Shown: positions 54,469 to 63,877, counted from the first letter of the stretch. The stretch: 64,000 nucleotides of DNA from Acidobacteriota bacterium (GCA_021800255.1 JAJYZC010000001.1:1-64000), one strand, 5' to 3'. Notes: a model not told the origin generated them from the letters alone. Program-made: numbers and translations.

Positions 54469-57240
54469 ATGGAAGGCCAATCGGAAGCAATCGGGACGGC
54501 AGGAGGCAAGCCGGGTGCGCCATCGGCCCGGGGCAGCGGTTCTGTTCTTTGGCAGGCGCTGGCGCTCGCGGCTATCGCGCTGGCCGCGGCTGCGGTGGGG
54601 GTGGGACTGGCGGGCGGGCACGGCTTCACCGGCCTGCGCAAGGACGAGATTTTGGTGCTGGCGATGGCGGCGGTGGTTGCAGTCCTGGCCGTCCGCGTGG
54701 CGATTCATGCTCGTCGAGTTGGCACGCCAGCATTCGCCGGCCAGGAACTGAAGGAAGTGCTCGACTCGGCCGGATTGGCGCTCATGGCGGTAAACTCCAG
54801 CGGCCATATGACCTACGTCAACCCGGCCGCGGAGCGCCTGCTCAGCTACCATGCCGCTGAATTGCAGGGCCAGGCGTGGGACACAATGGAGATACTGGCT
54901 GCTGGAGAAGAGATGCGCCTGGTTGCGGAGATAGAGAAGCGCAGCGGCGCCGGAAGCCCGGCCGAGCCGGCGCGCGCGGGCTGGCAGACGGCGCTTTTCG
55001 ATTATCTTCGCGGTTTGGCGCCCAGCGCGGCGCCGAGCTTTGACGTACAGTTGCGCCGCAAGGACGGTTCTGTCTTTCCAGCCGCCCTCCATATCTCCGG
55101 CCTGTGGGTGAACGGCGAGTTAGCCGGGCTGGTGGCGGTGGCTGAGGACAAGAGCGCAACCTTGGATCAGGAACAGGAGCTGCGCGAGTCCCAGGATCGC
55201 TACCGCGATTTGTTCGAAAACTCCAACGAGATGATCGCTACGATCAGCCCGGCGGGATGCTTTCTATACGCCAATCCCGCCTGGAAGCGGTGCTTTGGCC
55301 TCGATCACGACACCCTGCTCAATGCTCGAACTTTCGAGGAGCTTTTCTCTGAAAGTTGCCGGAGCCAGGCGTCGGATCTCTTCCGCCGCGCGCTGGACGG
55401 CATGACGGTGGAACGTGCGCCGCTGCGCCACCGCACGGCCGACGGCCGCGTCTTCGATCTGGAGCTGAGCCTGAGTCAACGGCAACAGGCGGGCAATCCC
55501 CTCGCCGTGCGCTGCCTGTTGCGCGACGTGACCCAGCAAAAGCAGCGCGAGCAGCGGCTGGCCTTGCAACTCATGGTCAGCCAGATCATAGGCGAAAACA
55601 TTTCGCCCCAAGCCGCGGTGACACGCATTCTGGAGGCCTTGTGCATCTCCCAGGAGTGGGATGCCGCCATCAACTGGACGGTGAACGCCAAAGCCGGGCG
55701 GCTGGAGTTCGACACCGCCTGGGGCGCTCCGGGCAGCCGCGCCGAGACATTGATCCAGGAGAGCATAGGGCAGACCGTGGCCAGCGGAAGCGACCTGGCG
55801 GGCCGCGCCTGGAAGGAGGGCCGCACGGTTTGGATCGACGACCTGGCTGCCGCACCCGAGAGCCCGCGCATTCAGTTCGCCCTGCGCCAGCGGATGGCGG
55901 CTGGATGGGCCGTGCCGGTGCGCGTGGGCAACAGCGTATTGGCGGTCCTGGAATTCTATTGTCGCTTCCGCCTGCGCGAAGACAAGGGAACCCTGGCCGT
56001 CCTGGAGGCCGCCGCAGCCGCTCTGGGGCAGATGCAGGCTCATTCGCAGGAACAGGGGCGTGCCGAGGAGCTGAGCCGGCAGCAAGAGATTCTGCTCAAC
56101 GCAGTGGCCGACGGCATCTGCGGCGTGGACCGCCATGGCCTGGTAAGCTTCGCCAACCCTGCGGCGGCCCGGCTGTTGGGAACCGAGGTTGCCGTGCTTA
56201 CCGGCAAGCCGGTCCATGAACTGCTGCACGGAAGCGCGCCGCCGGAGCGCCGCTGCGGCGACGATTGCCAACTGCGCAGCGCCTCGGCGAGCCGCAAGGC
56301 CGCAGCGGGTGAAGACGCGGTTTTCCGCACCGATGGCAGCGCCTTCCCGGCCGAGTACGTTTTCACTCCGATTCTGGATCAGGGAAGTCTTTCGGGCTCT
56401 GTGCTCAGCTTTCGAGACATCAGCCAGCGCTACGCCCTCGACCGGCTCAAGGACGAGTTCATCTCCACGGTCAGCCACGAACTGCGCACCCCGCTCACCT
56501 CCATCCGCGGATCTCTCGGCCTGCTCTCTTCGGGCATACTGGGCGACGTGAACGAGAAGGCAGCCAACCTGCTGCGCATCGCGCTGACGAATTCCGACCG
56601 GCTGGTCCGGCTTATCAACGACATCCTCGACCTGGAGCGCATTCAGAGCGAGCGCACGCCGCTCGCCTTCCGTCCGGTGCAATTGGCAGAGATTGTGCAG
56701 CAGGCCATCGAAGGTATGCAGCCGGTGGCCGAGGCGGGAGGCGTGCGCCTGATGCGCGACAGCACCGAGGCCGAAATTGCCGCCGATCCCGACCGCCTGC
56801 TGCAGGTGCTGACCAATCTGATCTCCAACGCCATCAAGTTTTCGCCGCCCAACTCCACGGTTTCAGTGATGCTGCGGCCCGGCAAAGCCGGGGTTACCAT
56901 TGCGGTGATCGACCAGGGGCGCGGCATTCCCGCCGACAAGCTCGAAGCCATCTTCGGCCGTTTTCAGCAGGTGGACGCCTCTGATTCCCGGCAAAAGGGC
57001 GGCAGCGGACTGGGCCTGGCGATCTGCCGTACCATCGTGTTGCAGCATTCGGGCCGCATCTGGGCGGAGCGCAATCCTGTCCGGGGCTCAACCTTCCGCG
57101 TCTTTTTGCCCTATCGGCCCGCTCCATTGGAAACGCCGGATCACACTTCCGTCCATGAATCGGCGCGCGCAGCGCCGGCTCGGGCGTCCGGCCCCAGGGA
57201 TGAGGCTTCGCCCGCCGGGCCGGCTGTGCCGAATCCGTAA
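54469..57240 (+). CDS. Membrane sensor histidine kinase (PAS-PAS-GAF-PAS-HisKA-HATPase)
   Basis: 923 residues. Two membrane helices (about 24-44 and 60-82) are followed by PAS 1 (about 95-230), PAS 2 (about 235-350), a GAF-like domain (about 355-525) and PAS 3 (about 530-650). The HisKA box STVSHELRTPLTSIRG contains the phosphorylated H670. The ATPase domain has N box NLISNAIKFSPP, G1 DQGRGIPADKLEAIFGRFQQ and G2 GGSGLGLAI. A Pro/Ala-rich tail ends the protein. There is no receiver on this protein; the next two genes supply a receiver and an HPt. The signal is unknown. Confidence 0.93.
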   Translation: MEGQSEAIGTAGGKPGAPSARGSGSVLWQALALAAIALAAAAVGVGLAGGHGFTGLRKDEILVLAMAAVVAVLAVRVAIHARRVGTPAFAGQELKEVLDSAGLALMAVNSSGHMTYVNPAAERLLSYHAAELQGQAWDTMEILAAGEEMRLVAEIEKRSGAGSPAEPARAGWQTALFDYLRGLAPSAAPSFDVQLRRKDGSVFPAALHISGLWVNGELAGLVAVAEDKSATLDQEQELRESQDRYRDLFENSNEMIATISPAGCFLYANPAWKRCFGLDHDTLLNARTFEELFSESCRSQASDLFRRALDGMTVERAPLRHRTADGRVFDLELSLSQRQQAGNPLAVRCLLRDVTQQKQREQRLALQLMVSQIIGENISPQAAVTRILEALCISQEWDAAINWTVNAKAGRLEFDTAWGAPGSRAETLIQESIGQTVASGSDLAGRAWKEGRTVWIDDLAAAPESPRIQFALRQRMAAGWAVPVRVGNSVLAVLEFYCRFRLREDKGTLAVLEAAAAALGQMQAHSQEQGRAEELSRQQEILLNAVADGICGVDRHGLVSFANPAAARLLGTEVAVLTGKPVHELLHGSAPPERRCGDDCQLRSASASRKAAAGEDAVFRTDGSAFPAEYVFTPILDQGSLSGSVLSFRDISQRYALDRLKDEFISTVSHELRTPLTSIRGSLGLLSSGILGDVNEKAANLLRIALTNSDRLVRLINDILDLERIQSERTPLAFRPVQLAEIVQQAIEGMQPVAEAGGVRLMRDSTEAEIAADPDRLLQVLTNLISNAIKFSPPNSTVSVMLRPGKAGVTIAVIDQGRGIPADKLEAIFGRFQQVDASDSRQKGGSGLGLAICRTIVLQHSGRIWAERNPVRGSTFRVFLPYRPAPLETPDHTSVHESARAAPARASGPRDEASPAGPAVPNP

Positions 57241-57312
57241 ACGGCGCGGCGGGATGCGGTCATCGACAACGCCGGGCCGGCATTTCACAATGGTTCCAGA
57301 GGAAACGTTACC

Positions 57313-57687
57313 GTGGTGCGCAGGATATTGATTATTGACGACGAGGACGACATTCGTGAGGTAGCCGCCTTGAGCCTGGAGAGCGTGGCTGGCTGGGAGA
57401 TCATCGCCGCCAACTCGGGCGCGCAGGGCGTGGCCCGGGCCATCGAGCATCAGCCCGACGCCATTCTTCTCGACGTGATGATGCCCGGCATGGACGGTCC
57501 CACCACCTTTCGCGAGTTGCGCAAGAATCCCGCCACCGCCAAAATACCCGTTCTGCTGCTGACCGCCAAGGTGCAAAGCTCCGATCAGCGCCGCTTCGCC
57601 GACCTGGGAGTTGATGCTATTCTCTTCAAGCCCTTTGACCCACTCACGCTCTCCGCGCAGATCGCCGGTGCGCTGGGCTGGAGCTGA
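57313..57687 (+). CDS. Stand-alone response-regulator receiver
   Basis: 124 residues, a CheY-like domain only. Acidic pocket D9/D10, phosphoacceptor D54 (LLDVMMPGMDG), T84 and K106 (FKPFDP) are all present, so phosphorylation is expected. No output domain. It follows the histidine kinase by 72 bp and precedes the HPt gene by 21 bp, so it is the middle carrier of a phosphorelay or a diffusible regulator. The start is GTG at 57313. Confidence 0.93.
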   Translation: MVRRILIIDDEDDIREVAALSLESVAGWEIIAANSGAQGVARAIEHQPDAILLDVMMPGMDGPTTFRELRKNPATAKIPVLLLTAKVQSSDQRRFADLGVDAILFKPFDPLTLSAQIAGALGWS

Positions 57688-57708
57688 GGGCCGCACGCCG
57701 GAGGGACC

Positions 57709-58044
57709 GTGGAAGATCCGGAAAAAGCCGGCGAGATCGCACGGGCCCTGGATAAAATGTGGGTCAGGTTCCTGCCCGAAATTCGGGAACGGGTGGCGAT
57801 TCTGGAATCTGCCGCCGCGGCCTTCACGGCCTATGAGCTCGCGGCCTCCGAGCGGGAAGCGGCCCATGCCGCGGCCCACAAACTGGCTGGCGTGCTGGGC
57901 ACCTTCAACCTGACGCGCGGGACCGCGCTGGCGCGAGAGATCGAAGTTTTGTATGGCGGAGAAAGCGGCTCCGGTCCGTCCCTCGGCCCGCACTTAGCTG
58001 CGCTGGTTGCAGAGTTGCGCGCGGTGGTCGAGCGCCGCAAGTAA
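57709..58044 (+). CDS. Histidine phosphotransfer (HPt) protein
   Basis: 111 residues, a four-helix HPt domain. The phosphoacceptor is H57 in AAAHKLAGVLGTF, matching the HxLxGxxxxxG pattern. GTG start at 57709. Located 21 bp after the receiver gene, it completes a kinase-receiver-HPt set. The final response regulator is not in the window. Confidence 0.85.
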   Translation: MEDPEKAGEIARALDKMWVRFLPEIRERVAILESAAAAFTAYELAASEREAAHAAAHKLAGVLGTFNLTRGTALAREIEVLYGGESGSGPSLGPHLAALVAELRAVVERRK

Positions 58045-58061
58045 GGCGCCGTGGGATCTAC

Positions 58062-58173
58062 GGCATTTTCTGAAAATACTGGGAACGATTGAGAGCTGTG
58101 AAAGTGGATTTTTTCTTGAGGAAAAATCCACGCAGCAGGAGCGGTTCCGGTTTACACCTTTTCCGAAGATGCC
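58062..58173. repeat. Dispersed repeat family 2-like element with terminal inverted repeats
   Basis: 112 bp. The ends GGCATTTTCTGAAAATACTG and ACACCTTTTCCGAAGATGCC are imperfect inverted repeats, and an internal palindrome GTGGATTTTT/AAAAATCCAC is centred on a TTCTTGAGG loop. A related degenerate copy is at 62859-62951. It fills the HPt-xseA gap. Confidence 0.7.
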
Positions 58174-58195
58174 ATAGCAATTAAACTCATCTGAA

Positions 58196-59629
58196 GTGGC
58201 TTCGCCGGACCCATTTGCGCGCCAACTGGACCTCACGTTCGAGGAGCCGCGCAGACAGCGCCGGATCTGGCCGGTGCGCGAACTGGTCTCCCATATCCGC
58301 GAGCTCATCGAAGAGGATTTCGGCGACATTTGGGTCGAGGGCGAAATCTCCAACTACCGTCCAGCGCCATCTGGCCACGTTTACTTCACCCTCAAGGAGG
58401 CCGATGCTCAGCTTCCCATCGTCCTGTTTCGCCGCCAGGCGATGCTTCTCCGCTTCCGTCCTGAAGACGGCCTGCACGTGCTCGTCCGCGGCCGGGTCAG
58501 CGTCTACGAGCAGCGCGGGCAAATGCAACTGGTGGCCGAAACCATGGAGCCCGTGGGCGCCGGTTCGCTTCAGCTCGCCTTCGAGCAGCTCAAGGAGCGC
58601 CTGAAGGCCGAGGGCCTCTTCGAGGTTGCACGCAAGCGTCCGCTGCCCGCCTTTCCGCGCACGGCAGGGATCGTCACTTCGCCCACCGGAGCCGTCATCC
58701 GCGACTTTCTCAACATCGTGAGCCGCCGCCATTCGGGGCTCAACGTTTTGCTCTACCCGGTTTCCGTGCAAGGCGAATCGGCACCCGCAGAAATCGAAGC
58801 CGCACTCGCGGAGCTGAATGCCGGCGGGCTTGCCGATCTGATCGTGCTGGCGCGCGGCGGAGGCTCGCTCGAAGACCTGGCCGCCTTCAACAGCGAACGC
58901 GTGGCCCGTGCGATTGCGGGGTCGCGGCTGCCGGTGGTTTCCGCGGTCGGCCACGAAACCGACTTCACCATTGCCGACTTCGCCGCCGACCTTCGCGCCC
59001 CCACGCCTTCGGCCGCTGCCGAGCTGATAACCGAGGCTCAGCACACCGTCGCAGAGCACCTCGCCGCGCAATCGCGCCGGCTGGAGCGGGCAGCCAGCTT
59101 TCAGGTTTTGCAGGCGCGGCAGCGTTTCGCGCACTCCGCCGTTGACGGCCGCGCTGCTTCGCAGATGTCCGCGCTGCTTCATCGCCGCGCCCAGCGCCTC
59201 GACGACCTTTCATTCCGGCTGGAGTCCGCTGTTGCCAACGGGCTGCGGCAATGGCGGAACCACGCCGCTGATCTCGCTGCTGCTGTTGTGCGCCACGACC
59301 CTCGCCAAAGTCTGGCTCACGCCCGCCAACGCTTGCTCGCTCTGCGCGCCCGGCTGGAGCAATCGCTCGAGCGTTCGCTGCGATCCTCGGCGTTCCGGCT
59401 CGGCGCCCTTGATGCAAGGCTGCATTCGCTCTCGCCCCTCGCCGTCCTCGACCGGGGCTATGCTCTCGTCCTGGGCGCAGAGGGCTCGCTCATCCGTTCC
59501 GCCGCTCAACTCACCGCCGGCGATGCCGTCACCACGCGCCTGGCCGACGGCGTATTCACCAGCCGCGTGGAAAAAATCAACGCGAATCCGCGCCCTAAAG
59601 GAGCAGGGAATAACAGCCGGCGAAGGTAG
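58196..59629 (+). CDS. xseA: Exodeoxyribonuclease VII large subunit
   Basis: Catalytic subunit of the single-strand exonuclease. 477 residues: N-terminal OB-fold (RELVSHIRELIEEDFGDIWVEGEISNYRP, then GHVYFTLKEADAQLPIVLFR), catalytic domain with GIVTSPTGAVIRDF, RGGGSLEDLAAFN and SAVGHETDFTIADFAADLRAPTPSAAAEL, and a coiled-coil C-terminal region for XseB binding. GTG start at 58196. No xseB is adjacent, which is unusual but not rare. Confidence 0.94.
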   Translation: MASPDPFARQLDLTFEEPRRQRRIWPVRELVSHIRELIEEDFGDIWVEGEISNYRPAPSGHVYFTLKEADAQLPIVLFRRQAMLLRFRPEDGLHVLVRGRVSVYEQRGQMQLVAETMEPVGAGSLQLAFEQLKERLKAEGLFEVARKRPLPAFPRTAGIVTSPTGAVIRDFLNIVSRRHSGLNVLLYPVSVQGESAPAEIEAALAELNAGGLADLIVLARGGGSLEDLAAFNSERVARAIAGSRLPVVSAVGHETDFTIADFAADLRAPTPSAAAELITEAQHTVAEHLAAQSRRLERAASFQVLQARQRFAHSAVDGRAASQMSALLHRRAQRLDDLSFRLESAVANGLRQWRNHAADLAAAVVRHDPRQSLAHARQRLLALRARLEQSLERSLRSSAFRLGALDARLHSLSPLAVLDRGYALVLGAEGSLIRSAAQLTAGDAVTTRLADGVFTSRVEKINANPRPKGAGNNSRRR

Positions 59630-59693
59630 TTTTTATTGCCATCCCGTGTATGGCAGCATTGGCTTATGTCGAGCCAGCCGAAGTCCGCGGCAG

Positions 59694-59728
59694 CGGACGA
59701 AGCGAAGGATTTGCGGTTGCTTTTTCCT
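59694..59728. repeat. Dispersed repeat family 3, short copy
   Basis: GCGGACGAAGCGAAGGATTT followed by GCGGTTGCTTTTTCC resembles 16314-16372. It lies in the gap between xseA and glmM, 34 bases before the glmM start. Confidence 0.45.
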
Positions 59729-59761
59729 TCGCGCTCAACAATAAAGGCAAGAGAAAAACAC

Positions 59762-61138
59762 ATGACGGCCACCTCCTCACGCAAACTCTTCGGGACCGAC
59801 GGCATTCGCGCCATCGCCGGGCAGGCGCCCCTGGACCCCACCACCGTCTACGCCACCGGCCTGGCGCTGGCTCACTCACTGCGAAGAATCACCTTCGATC
59901 CCCGTGTTGTTCTTGGCCGCGACACGCGCGAGTCCAGCCCCTGGATCGCCGCTATGCTCGCCGCCGGATTGCGCGCCGCCGGCGCGCGCGTGGAAAGCGC
60001 CGGCATCATCACCACCCCAGCGGTTGCGTTTCTGGCGCGACGGCACGGCTTCCAGGCCGGCGTTGTCATCTCGGCCTCCCACAACCCCTGGCAGGACAAC
60101 GGCATCAAGCTGTTCGGCGGCGACGGCTACAAGCTCGCCGACGCGGTCGAGCTGGCCATAGAGGACGAAATTCTCCATCACGCCGCGCATATTGACGCGC
60201 CTGATCCCGCCTCGCTGCCGCCGCTCGAGGACAATTCCGCGTTCCAGAGCGACTACGTTCAGTTCCTCATGGATTGCGTTCCCGGCCTCTCGCTATCCCA
60301 TCTGAAGATAGTGGCCGACTGCGCCCACGGAGCCGCGGCAGCCGTCGCCCCCGATCTCTTCCGCCGCCTCAATGCTGACGGAACCGCCATAATTACCCTG
60401 CTGAACATCGCTCCCAGCGGCCGCAACATCAACCTCAACTGCGGCGCCTTGCATCCCGATTACGTCGCCAGCCAGGTTGTAACCCACGGCGCGCATCTCG
60501 GCCTCACCTTCGATGGCGATGCCGACCGCTGCATGTTGGCCGGCGCCGGCGGCAACGTCGTCAACGGCGACGCCATCCTGCTGATGGCCGCCCGCGACCT
60601 CCAGGTGCGCGGCCTGCTGACCGGCAACCTCGTCGTCGCCACCACCATGTCCAACATGGGCCTCGAAGCCGCCCTCAAGCGCAGCGGAATCCGCATGGAC
60701 CGCGCGCCCGTGGGCGACCGCTACGTTCTTGAAGAGATGCAAAAGCAGAACGCGGCTCTGGGCGGCGAGCAGTCCGGGCACATTCTGTTTCCGCACCTGG
60801 CCACGACGGGCGACGGCCTGTTGACCGCGCTTGTGCTCCTTGACCTGATCGGCCGCACCGGCAAATCCCTTGAGGATCTGACCGCCGGCCTGAAGGTCTT
60901 TCCGCAGGTGATCGTCAGCGTTAAGGTCCGCGAAAAGAAGCCGCTGGCGTCCATTCCGGCCGTTGCTGCGGCCATCCGCGCGGCCGAGGAAGAGTTGAAG
61001 GAGACCGGCCGCGTGGTGGTCCGCTACTCTGGCACCGAGCCCCTGGCACGGGTCATGATCGAAGCCGAAGACGAAGCCGCGATGCGGCGGCATGCGGAAG
61101 GGATTGCGGAGGCGATTCGGGGGGAGTTGGGAGCATAA
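59762..61138 (+). CDS. glmM: Phosphoglucosamine mutase
   Basis: Converts glucosamine-6-P to glucosamine-1-P for UDP-GlcNAc and hence peptidoglycan and LPS. 458 residues. The N-terminus is RKLFGTDGIRAIAG; the phosphoserine loop is VVISASHNPWQDNGIKLFGG, the Mg site LTFDGDADRCM, the sugar-binding loop GGEQSGHILF, and the C-terminal phosphate loop RYSGTEPLARVM. The ATG at 59762 is chosen because codons upstream run through a dispersed repeat and do not match the family. The ribosome binding site is weak (AAGAG). Confidence 0.95.
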   Translation: MTATSSRKLFGTDGIRAIAGQAPLDPTTVYATGLALAHSLRRITFDPRVVLGRDTRESSPWIAAMLAAGLRAAGARVESAGIITTPAVAFLARRHGFQAGVVISASHNPWQDNGIKLFGGDGYKLADAVELAIEDEILHHAAHIDAPDPASLPPLEDNSAFQSDYVQFLMDCVPGLSLSHLKIVADCAHGAAAAVAPDLFRRLNADGTAIITLLNIAPSGRNINLNCGALHPDYVASQVVTHGAHLGLTFDGDADRCMLAGAGGNVVNGDAILLMAARDLQVRGLLTGNLVVATTMSNMGLEAALKRSGIRMDRAPVGDRYVLEEMQKQNAALGGEQSGHILFPHLATTGDGLLTALVLLDLIGRTGKSLEDLTAGLKVFPQVIVSVKVREKKPLASIPAVAAAIRAAEEELKETGRVVVRYSGTEPLARVMIEAEDEAAMRRHAEGIAEAIRGELGA

Positions 61139-61351
61139 AGCGCGCGTCCTACCCATCAACGAGTGGCGAGGGGACGCCTGGCGAGTGACGGCATGATCCC
61201 CAAGATTCTCGCCGCCCTTCGTTTCCTCTCCTCTGCAACGCCGAATCGGCCTGCGCGCCAATTTGCAAATTCCATCGATTCAGCCGCTTACGGACACGAT
61301 GATTTGAAGTCCTGAGTCCCGCCAAGATGCTACAATAAGCAAAGGATTTTT
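61139..61351. other. glmM-hpnJ intergenic
   Basis: 213 bases without a gene. A -10-like TACAAT is at 61331-61336, but no well-spaced -35 was found; it is only 15 bases before the hpnJ start, so it would give a very short leader. Confidence 0.35.
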
Positions 61352-62824
61352 ATGCCCCTGAAAACACTTTTCCTCAACCCACCCTCTTTCGAGAACTTTG
61401 ACGGCGGCGCCAGCTCACGCTGGCCGGCCACGCGCGAGATCGAGTCGTATTGGTACCCGATCTGGCTGAGCTACCCCGCTGGTCTGCTGGAGGGTTCGCG
61501 GCTCCTGGATGCGCCTCCGCACCACGTTTCCGTTGAGGAAACGATCAAGATCACCAAGGACTACGAGTTTCTGGTGCTGTTTACCTCGACCGTAGGCTGG
61601 CGAGGCGATCAGAGGCTCGCGGAGGCCATCAAGGCGTCCAACCCGTCCATGCGCATCGCGTTTGTCGGGCCTCCGGTAACGACCGATCCCGAGGCGGCGC
61701 TGAATGAGTGCCCGGTGCTGGACTTTGTGTGCCGGAGGGAGTTCGACTACTCGGTGGTGGAATTTGCGCAGGGCAAGCCGCTCCACGAGATTCTGGGCAT
61801 CAGCTACAAGAAAGACGGCAAGATCGTCCACAACCCGGACCGCCCACAGGTGGAGGATTTGGATGCAATGCCGTGGGCGACCAAAATCTATAAGCGCGAC
61901 CTGGACGTAACCCGCTACAATGTGCCCTTCCTGCTGCATCCCTTTATCTCTCTTTCCTCGACGCGCGGATGCCCGGCACAGTGCACCTTCTGCCTTTGGC
62001 CGCAAACCTTGAGCGGACACGCCTGGCGCAAGCGATCCACCGATGATGTGGCTGCGGAGCTGGCATGGGCCAAGAAGGCCTTCCCCCAGGTCAAGGAATT
62101 CTTCTTCGACGACGACACCTTCAACATTCAGAAGGCGCGCACCATCGAGCTCTGCGAAAAGCTGGAGCCGCTGGGCCTGACCTGGAGCTGCACCTCGCGC
62201 GTGACGACTGACCGCGAGACGCTGAAGGCCATGAAGGACTCCGGCTGCCGGCTGCTCATCGTGGGCTTCGAGTCCGGCGATCCGCAGATACTCAAGAACA
62301 TCAAGAAGGGCGCAACCGTGGAGCGCGCGCGCGCCTTTGCCAAGGACTGCCACGATCTGGGCCTTACCATTCACGGCGACTTCATTCTGGGGCTGCCAGG
62401 CGAAACCAAGGAGTCGATCCGTAACACGATCAGCTTCGCCAAGTCTCTGGACGTGGAGACCATCCAGGTTTCAATCGCGCACGCCTATCCCGGCACGGAG
62501 TTGTACGAATACGCCCGCGCCAACGGCTTCCTGCGCAACGCGGCCATGAGCGATGCGGCCGGGCACCAGATCGCGCACATCGAGTACCCCGGCCTGCCCG
62601 CCGACTACATTCTGGAGATGGTGCACCGCTTCTACGACGAGTACTATTTCCGCCCCAAGGCGGCTCTTCGCGTGGTTTGGAAGGCGGTGGTGAACCGCGA
62701 TGTGCCCCGTCTTTACACCGAAGCCAAGTCGTACCTGAAGCTGCGTGCGGAGCGCAACCGGATGGTGAAGGCCGCGCGCAGCCGGCAGGCTGAACCGCCG
62801 GCGCCGGCGCGTGCAGACGCATAG
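61352..62824 (+). CDS. hpnJ: Hopanoid-associated B12-binding radical SAM protein HpnJ
   Basis: 490 residues. The N-terminal cobalamin-binding-like domain (LKTLFLNPPSFENFDGG, VGPPVTTDPEAALN) is followed by the radical SAM core with the Cys triad CPAQCTFC at about 210-217, FDDDTFN and IHGDFILGLPGETKES. It is very similar to HpnJ, reported to form the cyclitol ether of bacteriohopanetetrol. The ATG follows AAGGA by five bases. Other hpn/shc genes are not in the window. Two half-size EamA proteins follow about 200 bp on. Confidence 0.88.
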   Translation: MPLKTLFLNPPSFENFDGGASSRWPATREIESYWYPIWLSYPAGLLEGSRLLDAPPHHVSVEETIKITKDYEFLVLFTSTVGWRGDQRLAEAIKASNPSMRIAFVGPPVTTDPEAALNECPVLDFVCRREFDYSVVEFAQGKPLHEILGISYKKDGKIVHNPDRPQVEDLDAMPWATKIYKRDLDVTRYNVPFLLHPFISLSSTRGCPAQCTFCLWPQTLSGHAWRKRSTDDVAAELAWAKKAFPQVKEFFFDDDTFNIQKARTIELCEKLEPLGLTWSCTSRVTTDRETLKAMKDSGCRLLIVGFESGDPQILKNIKKGATVERARAFAKDCHDLGLTIHGDFILGLPGETKESIRNTISFAKSLDVETIQVSIAHAYPGTELYEYARANGFLRNAAMSDAAGHQIAHIEYPGLPADYILEMVHRFYDEYYFRPKAALRVVWKAVVNRDVPRLYTEAKSYLKLRAERNRMVKAARSRQAEPPAPARADA

Positions 62825-62858
62825 CTGACGCGCCATTCTCCTCGCGGGGGCCCTCTAC

Positions 62859-62951
62859 AGCGGTTTTCCGGCGGATACTAGGCGAAGCCCAAAGCGCGAC
62901 GTGGTTATTCCTCGAGGAAAAACCGCAGCGCACAACCTTAAAAATGCCGCT
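62859..62951. repeat. Degenerate family 2-like element
   Basis: The ends AGCGGTTTTCCGG and AAAAATGCCGCT form a poor inverted repeat, and the centre GTGGTTATTCC/GGAAAAACCGC with TCGA loop matches the palindrome of 58062-58173. It lies upstream of the first EamA-like gene. Confidence 0.5.
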
Positions 62952-63020
62952 TGGCAAATGAAAATCGCTTCATCTCAGCCTGGCGCCGGCGCCATTCATC
63001 ATGGGAAATTAGACAAATCG

Positions 63021-63479
63021 ATGGCCCATCGAAAGCTCACACCCCGGCAATATTTGATTCTGGGAGTGGTTGCCATCTCCGCACCGCTCGGCGACAGTTG
63101 TCTCTCCCGGGGGATGAGACACATGGCTTCCATCTCGCTTACCCACCCTGCGGCGCTCATCGGCGCGGTTTTCACGCCTTGGATTGCGCTCGGCATCCTG
63201 CTGCTCATCGGCTTCTTCGCCAGTTATCTGACGGCGCTGTCGTGGGCCGATCTTACCTTTGTTCTGCCCGCCACGGCCTTTGGATACGTGTTTATCGCGC
63301 TGCTGGCGAAGTTCTGGCTGCAGGAGGCCATCTCTGTGGAGCGCTGGGCCGGAATCATCGTGATTACCCTCGGGGTGGGGTTTGTGGCGCAAGGGCCTGC
63401 CCGTACTGAACAGCCTGCCTCCGTGGCCGAAGAAGCGCCATCGGAGGAGCCGGTCTGTTCGCAGGTGGAACCGCGATGA
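63021..63479 (+). CDS. Half-size EamA/SMR-like membrane protein, subunit 1
   Basis: 152 residues with four hydrophobic helices, half the size of a full EamA (DMT) transporter. Helices are near 10-28, 43-65, 68-90 and 98-116, with a charged acidic tail. SWADLTFVLPATAFGYVFIALLAKFWLQE resembles the EamA half-repeat. The ATG at 63021 lacks a good Shine-Dalgarno; starts at 62901 or 62958 would run through a dispersed repeat. The stop overlaps the next gene by four bases (ATGA), suggesting a heteromeric pair like ArnE/ArnF. Confidence 0.72.
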   Translation: MAHRKLTPRQYLILGVVAISAPLGDSCLSRGMRHMASISLTHPAALIGAVFTPWIALGILLLIGFFASYLTALSWADLTFVLPATAFGYVFIALLAKFWLQEAISVERWAGIIVITLGVGFVAQGPARTEQPASVAEEAPSEEPVCSQVEPR

Positions 63480-63877
63480 TTACCCCGGCAACCGTCACCA
63501 ACCCCTGGGCCGCTGCCGCCATGATCGCCGGCGTGGTGCTTACCTCGACCACCGGAGAAGTGACGATTGCATCCGCGATGAAGTCCATCGGCGATTTGGA
63601 TGCGATTCGCGCCCGCTCGGGAATGGGCGGCGCCATCCGCGCCGTACTGACTAGCCCGCGGTTTTTTGCCGGAGTATTTTTTCTGGCCGTTGCGTTTTTC
63701 GCGATGCTGTTTGCTTTGAACCACCTGAATCTGAGTCTCGCCGGCCCGGCGACGGCCTCGCTTATGCTGGTGACGAACATGATTGCCGGCAAAATCTTTC
63801 TCAAAGAGAACGTGGACCGGCGCCGCTGGACGGCGGTGGCGCTGGTGTGCGTGGGAGTATATCTGCTGGCACATTGA
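63476..63877 (+). CDS. Half-size EamA/SMR-like membrane protein, subunit 2
   Basis: 133 residues with four hydrophobic helices (about 10-28, 60-80, 86-106, 113-131). SLAGPATASLMLVTNMIAGKIFLKENVDRRRWTAVALVCVGVYLL is the typical C-terminal EamA half. Coupled to subunit 1 by an ATGA overlap. The position after hpnJ raises the possibility that the pair moves a hopanoid or lipid-linked sugar; plain drug/metabolite transport is equally possible on sequence alone. Confidence 0.73.
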   Translation: MITPATVTNPWAAAAMIAGVVLTSTTGEVTIASAMKSIGDLDAIRARSGMGGAIRAVLTSPRFFAGVFFLAVAFFAMLFALNHLNLSLAGPATASLMLVTNMIAGKIFLKENVDRRRWTAVALVCVGVYLLAH

